Below, piece after piece: positions 8,719 to 17,163 of a stretch of 64,000 bases of DNA (within the stretch, counting starts at the first letter, position 1; each line of letters begins with the position of its first letter). The notes beneath the pieces were generated by a model. That model had not been told where the DNA came from and searched no databases. It saw only the letters and a program-made list of their open reading frames with translations. Origin of the DNA: Rhabdaerophilum sp. SD176 (GTDB lineage: Bacteria; Pseudomonadota; Alphaproteobacteria; Rhizobiales; Beijerinckiaceae); NCBI RefSeq assembly GCF_030143245.1, contig NZ_JARJNS010000006.1, forward strand, positions 62,001 through 126,000. The letters run 5' to 3'. A program made the position numbers and the translations under genes.

Positions 8719-9558
8719 TTACGCTCCCGGCTGGGTGGCGTTCGGGAAGAAGAGAGAGGCGCCACCAATCTTGTAATCCGAGATGGCCTTCTGCCCTTCC
8801 GGCGAGACCAGCCAGTCGATGAAGGTCTGGCCATCCGCCTTCTTCACATGCGGATGCTTCGCCGGGTTCACGAGGATCACGCCATATTGGTTGAACAGGC
8901 GGCGATCCCCCTCGACCACGATCTCGAGATCGCCACGGTTCTTGAAGTTGAGCCAGGTTGCACGGTCCGACAGCACGTAGCCGCCCTGCGCCGAGGCCAT
9001 GTTGAGCGCCGCACCCATGCCCTGCCCGATCTCGCGATACCATGGGCCTTTCACCTGTCCGATCTCAATCCCGGCCGCCTTCCAGAGGTTCAGTTCGGCC
9101 GAATGGGTGCCGGACTTGTCACCGCGCGAGATGAAAAGCGCGCCCTTCGTTTGCACGGACTTCAGCGCGGCGACGATGTCCTTGCCACCCTTGATGCCGG
9201 CGGGATCGGTCTTCGGGCCGATGAGCACGAAATCATTGTACATCACCGGCTTGCGCTCGACACCGAAGCCGTCATCGACGAACTTCAGCTCTTGTGCACG
9301 GGCATGGACGAAAACGACGTCGGCATCGCCGCGTCGGCCGGTATCGAGCGCCTGTCCGGTGCCCTGGCTGACCACGCGCACATCAATTCCGGTCTTCGCC
9401 TTGAAGAGCGGCAGGAGGTGCGTGAACAGGCCGGAATCGGTGGTCGAGGTCGTCGAGGAGACCGTGATGAACCGGTCCGATGCCGGGGCCTGCGCAAAGG
9501 CCGGGCCCGAAAGGGCAAGAGCAAGACCAAGGCCGAGCCCCATTCTTCTACTGATCAT
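8719..9558 (-). CDS. tupA: Tungstate ABC transporter substrate-binding protein
   Basis: This is a periplasmic oxyanion-binding protein. The signal peptide covers about residues 1-22 (GLGLALALSGPAFAQA). It is followed by the TupA hallmark SSTTSTTDSGL, which supplies oxyanion ligands, and RGDKSGTHSAELNLW. The length of 279 residues fits TupA, and tungstate specificity is inferred from these motifs. A molybdate or phosphate role is less likely, because PstS and ModA carry different motifs. ATG 9558 is chosen because the signal peptide begins there. It is the last gene of tupB-tupC-tupA, 28 bp after tupC. Confidence 0.85.
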   Translation of the reverse strand: MISRRMGLGLGLALALSGPAFAQAPASDRFITVSSTTSTTDSGLFTHLLPLFKAKTGIDVRVVSQGTGQALDTGRRGDADVVFVHARAQELKFVDDGFGVERKPVMYNDFVLIGPKTDPAGIKGGKDIVAALKSVQTKGALFISRGDKSGTHSAELNLWKAAGIEIGQVKGPWYREIGQGMGAALNMASAQGGYVLSDRATWLNFKNRGDLEIVVEGDRRLFNQYGVILVNPAKHPHVKKADGQTFIDWLVSPEGQKAISDYKIGGASLFFPNATQPGA

Positions 9559-9586
9559 GGCATTTTCTCCGTTTGGTTTTTGGGGT

Positions 9587-10318
9587 TCACCAGAGCAGGT
9601 CTCCGGCGAGGAAGGCGCGGGCCTCCGGCGAAACCGGAGCCTGGAAAAACCGGTCGACGGGCGCGTCCTCGCGCAGCCGCCCGGCATGAAGGAAGAGCAC
9701 CCGTGCCGCGAGGCGGCGGACCTGCCCGAGATCATGCGTGGTCATCAGGATCGTCATGCCCTCGGCCGCCAACGCGGAAATGATCTGCTCGATCTGGCGG
9801 GTCGCTCCGGGATCCAGATGGGCGCTCGGTTCGTCGAGCATGAGCAGTTCCGGCTCAAGCGCCCAGGCGCGGGCGATGGCGAGGCGCTGCTGCTCGCCGC
9901 CGGAGAGCAGGCGCGCCGGCCGCGCCGCCAGATCGGACAGGCCGAACCGCGCAAGAGCCACGTCAGCGCGGTTGGCCGGCCGGTCGAACGAGAGCGCTTC
10001 CAAGGCGTGCAGCAGATTGGCGCGGACAGAGCGGCGCAGCATGACCGGGCGCTGGAACACCATGGCATGACGCAGTCGCCCGGCAATCCGGCCGTCACCG
10101 ACATTCCAGCCGACACTGCCACCCTCGGGTCGGATCAGCCCGTGACACAGACGGAGCGTGAGCGATTTCCCCGCGCCATTGGGCCCGATCAGGGCAGTAA
10201 CCCCTCCTCGCGGCAGCGTGAAGCTGACGTCATCCAGCAAGCGGCGGCCCTCGCGCTCGAGAACGAGCCCGTTGACAGCCAGCGGAAGGATCGAGGGCAT
10301 CCCGAGCATCGGCGTCAT
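9587..10318 (-). CDS. tupC: Tungstate ABC transporter ATP-binding protein
   Basis: This 243-residue importer ATPase has Walker A GPNGAGKSLT (Ser-Leu where Thr-Thr is common), the signature LLSGGEQQRLAIARAW, Walker B LLMLDEPSAHLDP and the switch His in TTHDLGQ. Its start overlaps the stop of the permease gene by 4 bases. It is cytosolic and drives uptake of the oxyanion delivered by TupA. Tungstate would serve W-dependent enzymes such as certain formate dehydrogenases; none is in the window. Confidence 0.87.
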   Translation of the reverse strand: MTPMLGMPSILPLAVNGLVLEREGRRLLDDVSFTLPRGGVTALIGPNGAGKSLTLRLCHGLIRPEGGSVGWNVGDGRIAGRLRHAMVFQRPVMLRRSVRANLLHALEALSFDRPANRADVALARFGLSDLAARPARLLSGGEQQRLAIARAWALEPELLMLDEPSAHLDPGATRQIEQIISALAAEGMTILMTTHDLGQVRRLAARVLFLHAGRLREDAPVDRFFQAPVSPEARAFLAGDLLW

Positions 10319-11016
10319 CCGGCGAAACGTGCGCCGACCCGGCTGGCTGCATAACCGGCGGCGTTGATTGCAAGTGTCAGCGCCATCAGAACGAGGCCAA
10401 GGCCCAGCGCGAGCGGAAGGTCACCTTTCGAGGTCTCGAGCGCGATCGTGGTGGTCATGGTGCGGGTATAATTCGCGATGTTGCCGCCGACGATCAGCAC
10501 GGCACCCACTTCGGCGCTGGCGCGCCCGAACCCCGCAAGGAGCCCCGTTGCAAGCGCGAAACGGCCATCCCAGAGCAAAGTGGGCACCGCACGCCATCCG
10601 CTCAGGCCGAGAGATGTCAGGTGTTCGCGATATTCCTGCCAGAGTTCCTCCAGCGTGCCCCGCGTCAGTGCGATGACAATCGGCAGGACGAGGACCGTCT
10701 GGGCGATCACCATGGCCGTGGGGGTAAAGAGCAGGCCAAGCGGGCCCAGCGGGCCGGACCGCGAAAGGAGCAGGAAGACGAAAAGCCCGGCCACGACCGG
10801 CGGGAGGCCCATCAGCCCGTTGATCAGCACGATCAGCGCCGCCCTTCCGCGAAACCGGGAAAGGGCCAGCCAGGCACCGAGAGGCAGGCCGATCAGGGCG
10901 GCCAGCAGGACCGCCGTCAGTGTGACACGCAGGGATAGCCCGACGATCTGCAGGAACTGCGGATCGAACGTCACCACCAGCCCTATGGCTGCCTGCATGG
11001 CCCCCAATGCATCCAT
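10315..11016 (-). CDS. tupB: Tungstate ABC transporter permease
   Basis: This 233-residue permease has about five to six membrane helices. The cytoplasmic EAA-like loop reads TSLGLSGWRAVPTLLWDGR, and a GFGRASAEVGAVLIVGGNI segment typical of ModB/TupB follows. The start at 11016 (MDALGAMQ) is chosen because the upstream in-frame extension to 11064 is hydrophilic and runs into the divergent promoter. It is the first gene of tupBCA, 93 bp from the divergent regulator gene. Confidence 0.86.
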   Translation of the reverse strand: MDALGAMQAAIGLVVTFDPQFLQIVGLSLRVTLTAVLLAALIGLPLGAWLALSRFRGRAALIVLINGLMGLPPVVAGLFVFLLLSRSGPLGPLGLLFTPTAMVIAQTVLVLPIVIALTRGTLEELWQEYREHLTSLGLSGWRAVPTLLWDGRFALATGLLAGFGRASAEVGAVLIVGGNIANYTRTMTTTIALETSKGDLPLALGLGLVLMALTLAINAAGYAASRVGARFAG

Positions 11017-11083
11017 GGAAACGATGTAGTGCGACACCTTGACGTCGAAAAGCAATTTCTGCAAAAGATAGCATTATCGGAAA

Positions 11084-11093
11084 ATTTGCAAAT
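11084..11093. promoter_or_regulatory. Palindrome in the tupB/regulator divergent promoter
   Basis: ATTTGCAAAT is a perfect 10-bp palindrome in the 93-bp space between tupB and the HTH-PBP regulator, 17 bp before the regulator's ATG. It is a plausible operator for that regulator, on position and symmetry alone. Confidence 0.35.
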
Positions 11094-11109
11094 CAATGCA
11101 GGTCTATGC

Positions 11110-11985
11110 ATGTCGACATATCTCTCGACGGAGGAGGCTGCCGCCTATCTCGGCCTCAAGGAGCGCAAGCTCTATGATATGGCGGCGGCCGGGCTGGTGC
11201 CCTGTTCCAAAGTGACAGGGAAATGGCTGTTCCCGCGCGCGGCGCTCGACCGGTGGATCGAAGCGGGGATGTCCGCCGCGTTGCCGGGACCTGCCACACC
11301 CCCTGCGATTATCGGCGGCAGCCATGACCCGCTGCTCGAATGGGCGGCGCGGCGATCCGGATCCGGCCTCGCATTGCTGGCCGTGGGCTCCGAGGCCGGA
11401 CTGGACCGTTTGACGCGGAACGAGGTGGCCATCGCAGCGATCCATCTGCATATGCCCGGCAGCGAGGATGCCAATCTCGATGCCGTCGCGACCATGCCCG
11501 GCCTCAGCGACCTTGTGATGATCCATTTCTGCCGCCGCGAGGAGGGCCTTCTGCTGCCGGCAGGCAACCCGCGCGGAATCAAGGGGCTTGCCGATGCCTT
11601 TGCCGCCGGCATCCGCTTCGGCCAGCGCCAGGCAGGGGCCGGCGCGCAATTGCTCCTGGCGAAGCTGGCCCAGGAGCATGGACTCGAACCTGAACAACTG
11701 CCCATGGGCCTCGCCTTCGAGACTGGCCAGGACCTCGCCTTTGCCCTCCGTGCGAATACAATCGATTGCGGGATTGCCACGCGGGCGGTTGCCGAAGCGA
11801 ACGGGCTCGGCTTCCTGCCGCTGGCCTGGGAGAATTTCGATCTCGTCCTGCGCCGCCGGACCTATTTCGAGCCGGCGCAGCAGGCCCTATGGGCATTCCT
11901 GCGCAGCCCGGCCTTCCGCGATCATGCGGATCGCCTTGGCGGGCTTGACGTTTCGGCAGCCGGCAGCGTGCGGTTTAACCGGTAG
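11110..11985 (+). CDS. Excisionase-type HTH regulator fused to a periplasmic-binding-protein-like domain
   Basis: This is a one-component regulator, probably tungstate- or molybdate-responsive. Residues 1-52 form an excisionase/MerR-like winged helix (STEEAAAYLGLKERKLYDMAAAGLVPCSKVTGKWLFPRAALDRWI). Residues 65-290 resemble the PBP-like domain found in molybdate-type regulators (GNPRGIKGLADAFAAGIRFGQRQAGAGAQLLL). The protein lacks a signal peptide, so the binding domain works in the cytosol. It is divergent from tupBCA, which fits metal-oxyanion control of uptake. The ATG at 11110 is chosen because the HTH begins right after it. Ligand and sign of regulation are inferred, not seen. Confidence 0.8.
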   Translation: MSTYLSTEEAAAYLGLKERKLYDMAAAGLVPCSKVTGKWLFPRAALDRWIEAGMSAALPGPATPPAIIGGSHDPLLEWAARRSGSGLALLAVGSEAGLDRLTRNEVAIAAIHLHMPGSEDANLDAVATMPGLSDLVMIHFCRREEGLLLPAGNPRGIKGLADAFAAGIRFGQRQAGAGAQLLLAKLAQEHGLEPEQLPMGLAFETGQDLAFALRANTIDCGIATRAVAEANGLGFLPLAWENFDLVLRRRTYFEPAQQALWAFLRSPAFRDHADRLGGLDVSAAGSVRFNR

Positions 11986-11993
11986 TGGCGGAT

Positions 11994-12440
11994 TCAGCCT
12001 GGTGCGAGCGCACCCATGCGGATCAGGACATTGCCATAAAGGCGCTGCTCGCCACATTGCACCACGGCGAAGGACGATTTTGCCGCCGCGTAGAAAGCAA
12101 AACGCTCCAGCGCATGGAAAGGCCCGGCATAGCCAGCCCGGCGCGCCACCAATTCCATGGATTGGATGGCTTCTGGGTGTGCCTCCGGATCGCCGACAAC
12201 CTGCATGAAGCGGACAGGGTCTTCGGTGAAATCATCCAGCGGGAACAGCGTCAGCACGGCCTCCAGCACGGAATCGACCGCGAGCCCGGGCAATCGAACC
12301 AATTCGCCCGTAACGGTGCTGGCGGCGACGGATTCTGCCGGATGGTTCGCGTCAACGATTGCGAGATCGTCGCCGTGACCCATCCGGGCGAGGAGGTGCA
12401 GCAGGTCCGGCGAGAGCCGTGGATCGATCCCCTTCAGCAT
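11994..12440 (-). CDS. fucU: RbsD/FucU-family L-fucose mutarotase
   Basis: FucU interconverts alpha and beta anomers of L-fucose. The N-terminus MLKGIDPRLSPDLLHLLARM matches FucU closely and is followed by GHGDDLAIVDANHPAES, containing the catalytic His/Asp region. The C-terminus RLYGNVLIRMG matches the conserved YGN motif. At 148 residues it has normal family length. ATG 12440 overlaps the stop of the upstream hydrolase gene. It is the last gene of the eight-gene operon that begins at 18730. Its presence is the strongest clue that the operon handles L-fucose or a close 6-deoxy sugar. Confidence 0.88.
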   Translation of the reverse strand: MLKGIDPRLSPDLLHLLARMGHGDDLAIVDANHPAESVAASTVTGELVRLPGLAVDSVLEAVLTLFPLDDFTEDPVRFMQVVGDPEAHPEAIQSMELVARRAGYAGPFHALERFAFYAAAKSSFAVVQCGEQRLYGNVLIRMGALAPG

Positions 12441-13279
12441 CAGCGCCGTCCCCTTTTCGTAAGGTAGATCCGGGCGGCATTGCCCCCCATGATGGCGGCC
12501 TTTGCCTCGGCGGTCAGGCCAGCAATCGTCCGTTCGACAATGTCGAGCCAGTCGGCATAGGTGCCTGCCAGTTCGAGAACCGGCCAATCGGAACCGAACA
12601 GGATCCGTTCAGGGCCGAAGGCTTCCATGACGGTCCGGATATAAGGATAGAGGTGATACATGCCATCGCCGGCTGCCGCCTCCGTGAGCAGTCCGGAGAG
12701 CTTCACCACCACATTCGGGCGCTGCGCGAGGGCGGCCAGATCGCTTGCCCAGGGTTCCTGGATCCGTTCCCGGATCCTCGGTTTGGCGGCGTGATCGACC
12801 ACAATCGAGAGGTCAGGAATCCGATCGGCCAGAACCAGCAGGCGCGAGAGATGTGGCGGGCGGACCAGTGCATCGAAGACGAGTCCTTCTGCCACCATCG
12901 CCCTCAGGACTGGCAGAACGGACGGCGCGAGCATCCAGTCCGGGTCGGGAATGTCGTGGATCATCGGTCGCAAGCCGACCAGTAGCGGATCCGCTGCGAG
13001 GGCGCCAACGCGGCGCGAAGCGTCGGGTGCATCAAAATCAATCCAGCCAACCACGCCGGCTATCGTCTCGTGCCGGGCGACGAGATCGAGCAGATACCGT
13101 GTCTCCGCCTCGGTCGGCGCGGCCTGGAGGAGGATCGTCCGGTCAATCCGGCCAGCCGCCAGATGTGGCGCGAGATCGCCGGGGCCGAAATCGCGGTAGA
13201 TCGCCGCGAGGGCTGGCGTCAGCCAGCCGTAGTCGCCACGGGCCAGAGACCAGTAGTGCTGGTGGGCGTCAATCCGCAT
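12440..13279 (-). CDS. Amidohydrolase, probable L-fuconolactonase-type sugar lactonase
   Basis: This 279-residue TIM-barrel amidohydrolase belongs to the COG3618 group, which includes L-fuconolactonase and L-rhamnono-lactonase. The metal-binding HxH lies at the start (MRIDAHQHYW). VDHAAKP and ERILFGSDWPVLE supply the later His and Asp. It would open the lactone made by the neighbouring aldo/keto reductase. It overlaps the reductase stop by one base (TAATG) and fucU by one base, so all three are coupled. The exact lactone cannot be read from the sequence. Confidence 0.83.
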   Translation of the reverse strand: MRIDAHQHYWSLARGDYGWLTPALAAIYRDFGPGDLAPHLAAGRIDRTILLQAAPTEAETRYLLDLVARHETIAGVVGWIDFDAPDASRRVGALAADPLLVGLRPMIHDIPDPDWMLAPSVLPVLRAMVAEGLVFDALVRPPHLSRLLVLADRIPDLSIVVDHAAKPRIRERIQEPWASDLAALAQRPNVVVKLSGLLTEAAAGDGMYHLYPYIRTVMEAFGPERILFGSDWPVLELAGTYADWLDIVERTIAGLTAEAKAAIMGGNAARIYLTKRGRR

Positions 13280-14295
13280 TATCCCTCTCCTGTCGGCGCC
13301 CGCGGGTCGATCAGCCCGGCATCGCGCAGGTCTTGCCAGAAGGCCGCGGGAACCGGAACCGACCAGCCCTCCAGATTCCGCCGGATCTCTGCCGGGGTGA
13401 CCGCCCCGAGCACCACACTCGATACGGCGGGATGGGCGCGGGCAAAATGCATCGCCGCGGCAGGCAGCGCCAAGCCATGACGGGCACAAAGCGCCTCGAT
13501 CCTGCGAACCCGGTCGAGAACGGGCTCGGGTGCATCGGCATAATCGTATTTCGCGCCGGGAATAGCACCGGTGGCGAGAATGCCGGAATTGAACACCCCG
13601 CCAAGCAGGATGCCGATGCCGCGCGCCTCCGCCAGCGGAAACAGGACATCGAGCGCGCCCTGTTCCAGCAGCGAGTACCGGCCGGCGAGCAGCAGGCAGT
13701 CGAGATCGCAATGATCGGCGAAACGGAGGCAGATCTCGACCTCGTTGACGCCGATCCCGATGGCACGGATGACGCCCTGCTCACGCAAGCGGTAAAGCGC
13801 GCGCCACGCGCCGGCCAAAGCCTCGGCGAAACGCTGGTCGACCGCATCGCCATGGTTGCGGCGGTCAACATCATGGATCAGCGCGATGTCGATCCGGTCT
13901 GTGCCAAGGCGCAGCAGGGATTGCTCGAGCGAGCGCATCGTCCCGTCATACGAATAATCAAGCGTAGCGGCAAAAGGCAGCCCGCCGGCATAGCCCTCGC
14001 GGTCCCATTCTCCGCGGGCCGGGCTCATCCAGCGGCCGACCTTGGTCGACAGGACAACCCGGTCCCGGCCGGCGCGGCGGATAGCGGTGCCGACGCGGTG
14101 CTCGGCAAGGCCGTGGCCATAAAGCGGCGAGGTATCGATCAGGGTCACGCCGGATCCGATCGCCGCCGTCACCGCCGCGATCGCCTCCTCGTCATCGATC
14201 AGGCGGTAGAGATCGCCCAAAGGCGCGGCGCCGAAGCCGATCTCGCTGACGGTGAGCCCCGTCCTTCCAAGGGTGCGTCCGGCAATGGCGATCAT
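13279..14295 (-). CDS. Aldo/keto reductase, probable L-fucose (aldose) 1-dehydrogenase
   Basis: This 338-residue aldo/keto reductase has the full tetrad: Asp and Tyr in DTSPLYGHG, Lys in LSTKVGRW and His in IALIHDVDR. The sequence resembles the L-fucose dehydrogenase / D-threo-aldose 1-dehydrogenase group, which oxidises the C1 hydroxyl of L-fucose with NAD(P) to the lactone. The start MIAIAGRTLGRTGL overlaps the dctM stop by one base. Followed by a lactonase-like hydrolase and FucU, it would perform the first oxidation of the route. Confidence 0.84.
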   Translation of the reverse strand: MIAIAGRTLGRTGLTVSEIGFGAAPLGDLYRLIDDEEAIAAVTAAIGSGVTLIDTSPLYGHGLAEHRVGTAIRRAGRDRVVLSTKVGRWMSPARGEWDREGYAGGLPFAATLDYSYDGTMRSLEQSLLRLGTDRIDIALIHDVDRRNHGDAVDQRFAEALAGAWRALYRLREQGVIRAIGIGVNEVEICLRFADHCDLDCLLLAGRYSLLEQGALDVLFPLAEARGIGILLGGVFNSGILATGAIPGAKYDYADAPEPVLDRVRRIEALCARHGLALPAAAMHFARAHPAVSSVVLGAVTPAEIRRNLEGWSVPVPAAFWQDLRDAGLIDPRAPTGEG

Positions 14296-15569
14296 CAGCG
14301 CCCCATCAAGAGCTTGGGCAGGGAGGTGGTCAAAGGTGGCCAGAGCGTAATGGCCAGCAGAACCCCGATCAGAGGCAAGAGCCGGGGAATAATGGCGCGG
14401 GACATGGCCTCGAAGGAAATGTTGGCGATCCTCGCCGTCACGAAAAGCACCACGCCCACCGGCGGCGTGATTGTGCCGATCATCAGGTTGAGCACGAAGA
14501 TCAGCCCGAACTGGATCGGATCGATCCCGAACTGGGCGGCCGCGGGCGTGAGGATCGGGATCAGGATCAGCATGGCGGCAAGCGCCTCCATGAAACAGCC
14601 AACGACCAACAGCAGGCCATTCACGGCCAGCAGGAAAATCAGCGGATTGCCGATCCAGTCGACGATCATCGGGCCGACAGTCTGGGGAATCCGCGAGATC
14701 GACAGGCACCAGGCCAGCGCCGCTGCTGTCATGACCAGTGCCAGCACAACGCCGGTTGTCTCGACCGTATCGACGATCAGGTCCGGCAGATCGGAGAGAC
14801 GGAAGTCCCGGTAGACGAAGAGGCCGAGCACCAGCGCATAGACGGTAGCCACACCGGCGGCTTCTGTCGGGGTGAACCAGCCGCCAATCATGCCGCCGAA
14901 CAGGATGACCGGCGTCATCAGCGCCCAATGGGCGCGCTTGTAGGCGGTCCAGACTTCGCGAAGGCCCGGAAAGGGATGGCGCGGCATGTCCTTGCGGCGT
15001 GCCACTTCGGAGACCATCAGCATCAGGGCCCCGGCCATCAACAGGCCGGGAATGACCCCCGCCAGGAACAGGCCGCCGATCGAGACATCCGCCGAGACGC
15101 CATAGACCACCATCGGCAGCGAGGGCGGAATGATCGGGCCGATCGTGGCCGAGGCAGCGGTAATGGCCGCTGCGGTTTCGGGGTCATAGCCCTCGTCGCG
15201 CATCGCCTTGATCTCCAGTGTGCCGACGCCGCCGGCATCGGCCACGGCCGAGCCGGACATGCCGGCAAAGATCACGCTGGCGAGGATATTGGCATGGCAG
15301 AGCCCGCCCCGGAGCCAACCGACACAGGCCGTGGCGAAGGCGAAGATGCGGTCGGTCACGCCGGCCGAATTCATGATGTTGCCCATCAGGATGAAGAGCG
15401 GCGCAGCCAGAAGCGGGAAGGAATTCGCAGCCTGCGCGATCTTCTGCGGCACAATACCGGCGGGAATGCCAGCCAAAGCCACGAAGGCAAAGGCCGCCAG
15501 CCCCATTGAGGCGAAAAGCGGGATTCCCGCCAGCAGCGCACCGAACCAGCCGAGCAGGATATAGCCCAT
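14295..15569 (-). CDS. dctM: TRAP transporter large permease (DctM)
   Basis: This is the ion-coupled transport subunit of a TRAP importer. It has about 12 hydrophobic helices, with the DctM signatures AGMSGSAVADAGGVGTLEIKAM and GGWFTPTEAAGVATVYAL, and NLMIGTITPPVGVVLFV near the end. Its 424 residues are typical. The start is set at 15569 (MGYILLGWF), since the upstream extension overlaps dctQ. The stop overlaps the reductase start. The cargo is probably the sugar or sugar acid degraded by the neighbouring enzymes. Confidence 0.93.
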   Translation of the reverse strand: MGYILLGWFGALLAGIPLFASMGLAAFAFVALAGIPAGIVPQKIAQAANSFPLLAAPLFILMGNIMNSAGVTDRIFAFATACVGWLRGGLCHANILASVIFAGMSGSAVADAGGVGTLEIKAMRDEGYDPETAAAITAASATIGPIIPPSLPMVVYGVSADVSIGGLFLAGVIPGLLMAGALMLMVSEVARRKDMPRHPFPGLREVWTAYKRAHWALMTPVILFGGMIGGWFTPTEAAGVATVYALVLGLFVYRDFRLSDLPDLIVDTVETTGVVLALVMTAAALAWCLSISRIPQTVGPMIVDWIGNPLIFLLAVNGLLLVVGCFMEALAAMLILIPILTPAAAQFGIDPIQFGLIFVLNLMIGTITPPVGVVLFVTARIANISFEAMSRAIIPRLLPLIGVLLAITLWPPLTTSLPKLLMGR

Positions 15570-15577
15570 GGTCGCGG

Positions 15578-16072
15578 TCACAGCGCCATGCCCCCGCCGG
15601 TTCCGGCCCGCGGGCCATGTCGCGCGATCTGCACTGCTTCGGCCAAAGCCTGCACGATGAGCAGGGCTGCAGCAAAGGGAATGGGCAGGTATAGAAGCCC
15701 CGCCGGCAAGGGCAGGCTGACCCACTCGATATCCCAGTTCCGGCCGATGAGCGGGGTGCCGTACCGGATGAGCTGGATCGCAAAGACGATGACTGCCAGG
15801 CGGATGGCAATCTCCGCGAGCCGCGCCAACGCGTCAGGCAGCAAGTCGACCAGCATCGTGATCCGGATATGGCTTCGCCGACGGGCGGCGATCATCAGGC
15901 CTGTAAAGCCTGTCCAGACCAGCAGGTTCTGCGCCGCCTCGTCGGTCCAGGCCAGAGGCTGGCCGATGGCCCGCGCGACCACCCCGGCCACGACCGAAGC
16001 CAGCAGGGCCGCCATCAGCAGCACCGCCATCCAGCGCAGGGCGCGGTCGGTTATTCGCGAAAGGATCGTCAT
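15578..16072 (-). CDS. dctQ: TRAP transporter small permease (DctQ)
   Basis: This 164-residue four-helix membrane protein has the DctQ pattern: a first helix (LRWMAVLLMAALLASVVAGVVAR), then WTDEAAQNLLVWTGFTGLMIAARRRSHIRI, where the conserved E-x-R-x-L/W and H-I/V motifs lie, and two more helices. It bridges DctP and DctM. The start at 16072 (MTILSR) is set after the intercistronic hairpin. The dctM start follows 8 bp after its stop. Confidence 0.9.
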   Translation of the reverse strand: MTILSRITDRALRWMAVLLMAALLASVVAGVVARAIGQPLAWTDEAAQNLLVWTGFTGLMIAARRRSHIRITMLVDLLPDALARLAEIAIRLAVIVFAIQLIRYGTPLIGRNWDIEWVSLPLPAGLLYLPIPFAAALLIVQALAEAVQIARHGPRAGTGGGMAL

Positions 16073-16094
16073 GGTCTGTCCTGAACCGGGATCA

Positions 16095-16120
16095 GGCCGG
16101 TCGCCGGGCGGCAACCGGCC
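16095..16120 (-). promoter_or_regulatory. Intercistronic hairpin between dctP and dctQ
   Basis: GGCCGGT (16095-16101) pairs with ACCGGCC (16114-16120) around a GC-rich loop in the 57-bp dctP-dctQ gap. No T-run follows, so it more likely stabilises or attenuates the dctP message than terminates it. A similar hairpin sits in the same place in the second TRAP operon (37961). Confidence 0.45.
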
Positions 16121-16129
16121 GGCATCACC

Positions 16130-17122
16130 TCAGAGCGCCTTCAGCGTATCGAAGGAGCCCTTGCCCCAGCGGGCCTCGAACTTGGCCGGAACCGTGGCCA
16201 GGACGGGTTTGCGGAAGGCCTCGAGATCGGGCTCGATCACCGTCATGCCGGCGCCTTTCAGCGTGGCGACGAGATTGGCCTCCTGGCTGAGCAATTCCTT
16301 GTCCTGCCAGGCCGCAGCGGCGTCGAAAGCGGCTTGCAGCAGGCCGCGATCGGCGGCGGACAGGCCCTTCCAAAAGGCGTCATTCACGATGATCATCCGC
16401 GGCGTGATGATGTGCTCCGTCAGGACCAGGAATTTCTGGACCTCGAAGAACTTGCCCGACTGGATCGTCGGCAGCGGGTTTTCCTGCCCGTCCACGGCGC
16501 CCTGGCTGAGCGCGAGATAGAGTTCCGGGAAGGCGATCGGCGTCGCCTTGGCCCCCCAGGCATCGGCCATGGCCTGGAAGACATCGACCGGCGGCACGCG
16601 CAACTTGAAGCCGACCATGTCGGCCGGGGTGCGGACAGCCTTGTTGCCGGTGGTGAGATGGCGCTTGCCGTAATAGGTGACGTTGAGCATCCGCATGCCG
16701 CGCTTGGCAGAAAGCTCCTCGTTCATCCTGGCGAAGATCGGCGTGTCCTTCACCTTTGCCAGATGCGCGGCGTCCCGCCAGAGATAGGGCGCCTCGACCA
16801 GCGTCAGCGCCGGAAGGAAGGCGCCAAGCGCGCCCGCGCCATCGGTCGTGAATTGCAGCGCTCCGGCAGAGACGGATTCCATCATGTCCTTGCCGGAGCC
16901 GAGCTGGCCGCCCGGAAAGACCTGGATGTCGATCCGCCCGTTTGTCTTCTGCTTCACATCTGCCGCAATCCGCTGGACCATCTGCACTTGCGGATGGGTG
17001 GCGGCGAGCAACTCGCCCCAGCGGATGGTGGTGGCCTGCGCCCGCAGCACGGACGGCATGGCCAGGGTGGCGCCGGCAAGCGTGGTGCCAGCCAGGAACC
17101 CGCGTCGATCGATCCTCGTCAT
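16130..17122 (-). CDS. dctP: TRAP transporter substrate-binding protein (DctP)
   Basis: This 330-residue periplasmic receptor has a twin-arginine-like signal (RIDRRGFLAGTTLAGATLAMP, cleaved near RAQA). The DctP core includes the ligand-carboxylate Arg region FKLRVPPVDVFQAMADAWGAKATPI, and GAVDGQENPLPTI is diagnostic. A carboxylate-bearing ligand such as an aldonate is therefore expected. It sits between the GntR regulator and dctQ, with a 57-bp gap carrying a hairpin. Confidence 0.92.
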   Translation of the reverse strand: MTRIDRRGFLAGTTLAGATLAMPSVLRAQATTIRWGELLAATHPQVQMVQRIAADVKQKTNGRIDIQVFPGGQLGSGKDMMESVSAGALQFTTDGAGALGAFLPALTLVEAPYLWRDAAHLAKVKDTPIFARMNEELSAKRGMRMLNVTYYGKRHLTTGNKAVRTPADMVGFKLRVPPVDVFQAMADAWGAKATPIAFPELYLALSQGAVDGQENPLPTIQSGKFFEVQKFLVLTEHIITPRMIIVNDAFWKGLSAADRGLLQAAFDAAAAWQDKELLSQEANLVATLKGAGMTVIEPDLEAFRKPVLATVPAKFEARWGKGSFDTLKAL

Positions 17123-17163
17123 GGTCTTTCCTCCGAAATGGGCCGTTCGCGGCCTCTGGTCTG

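Noticed and set aside
12745-14814. A 689-residue plus-strand open frame across the reductase, hydrolase and dctM genes.
   Set aside because: The opposite strand carries three proteins with intact active sites; this frame has no domain pattern.
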